Source of the DNA: Desulfuromonadaceae bacterium
Lineage (GTDB): Bacteria; Desulfobacterota; Desulfuromonadia; Geobacterales; Pseudopelobacteraceae
Length of the DNA stretch: 64,000 nt
Assembly (NCBI GenBank): GCA_028712075.1
Contig: JAQTQX010000005.1
Location: 62,001-126,000 of the forward strand
Reading direction: 5' to 3'
This document shows, piece after piece, positions 63,325 to 64,000 of this stretch (position 1 is the first letter of the stretch; every line of letters starts with the position of its first letter). The translations under genes and the position numbers were made by a program. The notes beneath the pieces were generated by a model. The model made no database searches, was not told the DNA's origin, and saw nothing but the letters and a program-made list of their open reading frames with translations.

Positions 63325-64000
63325 ATGAAAGAGCTGCAGGACCATGACATACGTCGTGTTGTTGCCGGCCATCAGGGCAGCCTCCTGCCTGACCAAGGCC
63401 CTCATCGTAACGGCGACTCATTCGCCTTGCAGACCGGTCTGGTGACCTCTCCGGCAAAACGCTACAACGCTTTTTCCGATGAATTGAAGAGACTCTTTGG
63501 CTGCCGGGTGCAGCGGATTTCGGTTGACGCCGGCTTCACCTGCCCTAACCGTGATGGCACCCTCGATATAGAGGGATGTATCTTCTGCGGTGGCCACGGT
63601 TCCGGATCACATGGTATTCTGCGCACCCTCTCTGTGACTGGTCAAATCGAAGACGGCAAGGAGGTTATGCGGCGCAAGTACAAAGCGGCCCGATTCATCG
63701 CCTATTTTCAGGCATACTCAAACACCTATATGCCGGTTGATCGGTTGCGATCGCTGTTCACGGAAGCCAGTGCAGTGATAGATGTTGCCGGCCTCATCAT
63801 TGCCACCCGCCCTGACTGTCTTCCTGATGATGTGCTCGATTACCTGGAGGAGTTGAGCGCCCAAAGCTATTTCTGGTTGGAACTGGGCATCCAGTCCATG
63901 TACGACACCAGCCTGGAGCTGCTCAACCGCCGCCATGACCATGCCTGTTCGGTTGACGCCATTGCGCGTGTTCGGTCGCGGGGGATCAAGGTGTGTGCGC
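63325..64000 (+). CDS. TIGR01212/YhcC-type radical SAM protein, 3' partial
   Basis: The frame is open to the window end; 225 residues are visible. Residues 65 onwards carry the atypical radical SAM cluster CPNRDGTLDIEGCIFC (C-x12-C-x2-C), then RRKYKAARFIAYFQAYSNTYMPV and IATRPDCLPDDVLDYLEEL. This is the YhcC/TIGR01212 group, of unknown function. The start at ATG 63325 is uncertain: no clear Shine-Dalgarno sequence, and about 45 residues precede the conserved part. Confidence 0.85.
   Translation, partial: MKELQDHDIRRVVAGHQGSLLPDQGPHRNGDSFALQTGLVTSPAKRYNAFSDELKRLFGCRVQRISVDAGFTCPNRDGTLDIEGCIFCGGHGSGSHGILRTLSVTGQIEDGKEVMRRKYKAARFIAYFQAYSNTYMPVDRLRSLFTEASAVIDVAGLIIATRPDCLPDDVLDYLEELSAQSYFWLELGIQSMYDTSLELLNRRHDHACSVDAIARVRSRGIKVCA

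Noticed and set aside
1..64000. CRISPR arrays, prophage modules, complete insertion sequences
   Set aside because: No direct-repeat/spacer pattern, phage structural genes or intact transposase was found by reading.

Overview
The window is a chromosomal segment of a Gram-negative, anaerobic, electron-transferring bacterium, most likely a member of the Geobacteraceae (Desulfuromonadales). The case rests on a nine-haem CbcL-type cytochrome c/b fusion, a twelve-haem c7-type cytochrome, two tungsten-type aldehyde:ferredoxin oxidoreductases (AORs), a membrane formate dehydrogenase containing selenocysteine, an ActP-like acetate symporter with a long N-terminal extension, and many sigma-54 type promoters. 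The species is not certain.

Layout. Positions 1-3400 form a worn accessory edge: a partial ATPase/winged-helix regulator with a 12-bp tandem repeat, a small csaA-eamA operon, an IS256-family transposase remnant fused to a 5'-truncated gene, and then tRNA-Sec (selC). Positions 3983-11630 hold a formate dehydrogenase locus: fdnG with an in-frame UGA read as Sec201, fdnH, fdnI, fdhE, an fdhD-mobA fusion, a moaA remnant and a MOSC protein. Positions 11668-13313 encode a PAS histidine kinase and a stand-alone receiver. Positions 13383-39011 form a large amino acid and polyamine catabolic neighbourhood: an aldehyde dehydrogenase, AOR1 with a MoaD-like protein, a large NAD-glutamate dehydrogenase, a sigma-54 activator, an outer-membrane barrel, GabT, a second MoaD-like protein, drug/metabolite transporters, and a long minus-strand operon (AOR2, ferredoxin, putrescine aminotransferase, PotABCD, a saccharopine-dehydrogenase-like enzyme) facing a glutaryl-CoA dehydrogenase gene. 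Near-consensus -24/-12 sites precede most of these units, and the activator gene lies among them.

Positions 39063-46059 hold two sugar/nucleotide-transferase-like genes (TIGR04282/TIGR04283 type), a DUF4403 lipoprotein, a GGDEF protein, a SPOR protein and an MFS transporter. Positions 46192-49342 hold the two cytochromes. Positions 49552-53055 contain a class V aminotransferase, a zinc-ribbon protein, a rubredoxin (50879-51037), an MBL hydrolase and CoaBC. Positions 53257-57105 are tolQ-tolR-tolA-tolB-pal. The end holds a DksA-type protein with a histone-like tail, a DUF362 ferredoxin protein, the acetate symporter operon, a SAM methyltransferase and a radical SAM gene cut by the window edge.

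I found no CRISPR array, prophage or complete insertion sequence. The most interesting system is the putative sigma-54-controlled polyamine/lysine-type degradation regulon that recruits two AORs and two MoaD-like carriers. It is assembled from recognisable families and is not a demonstrably new system.
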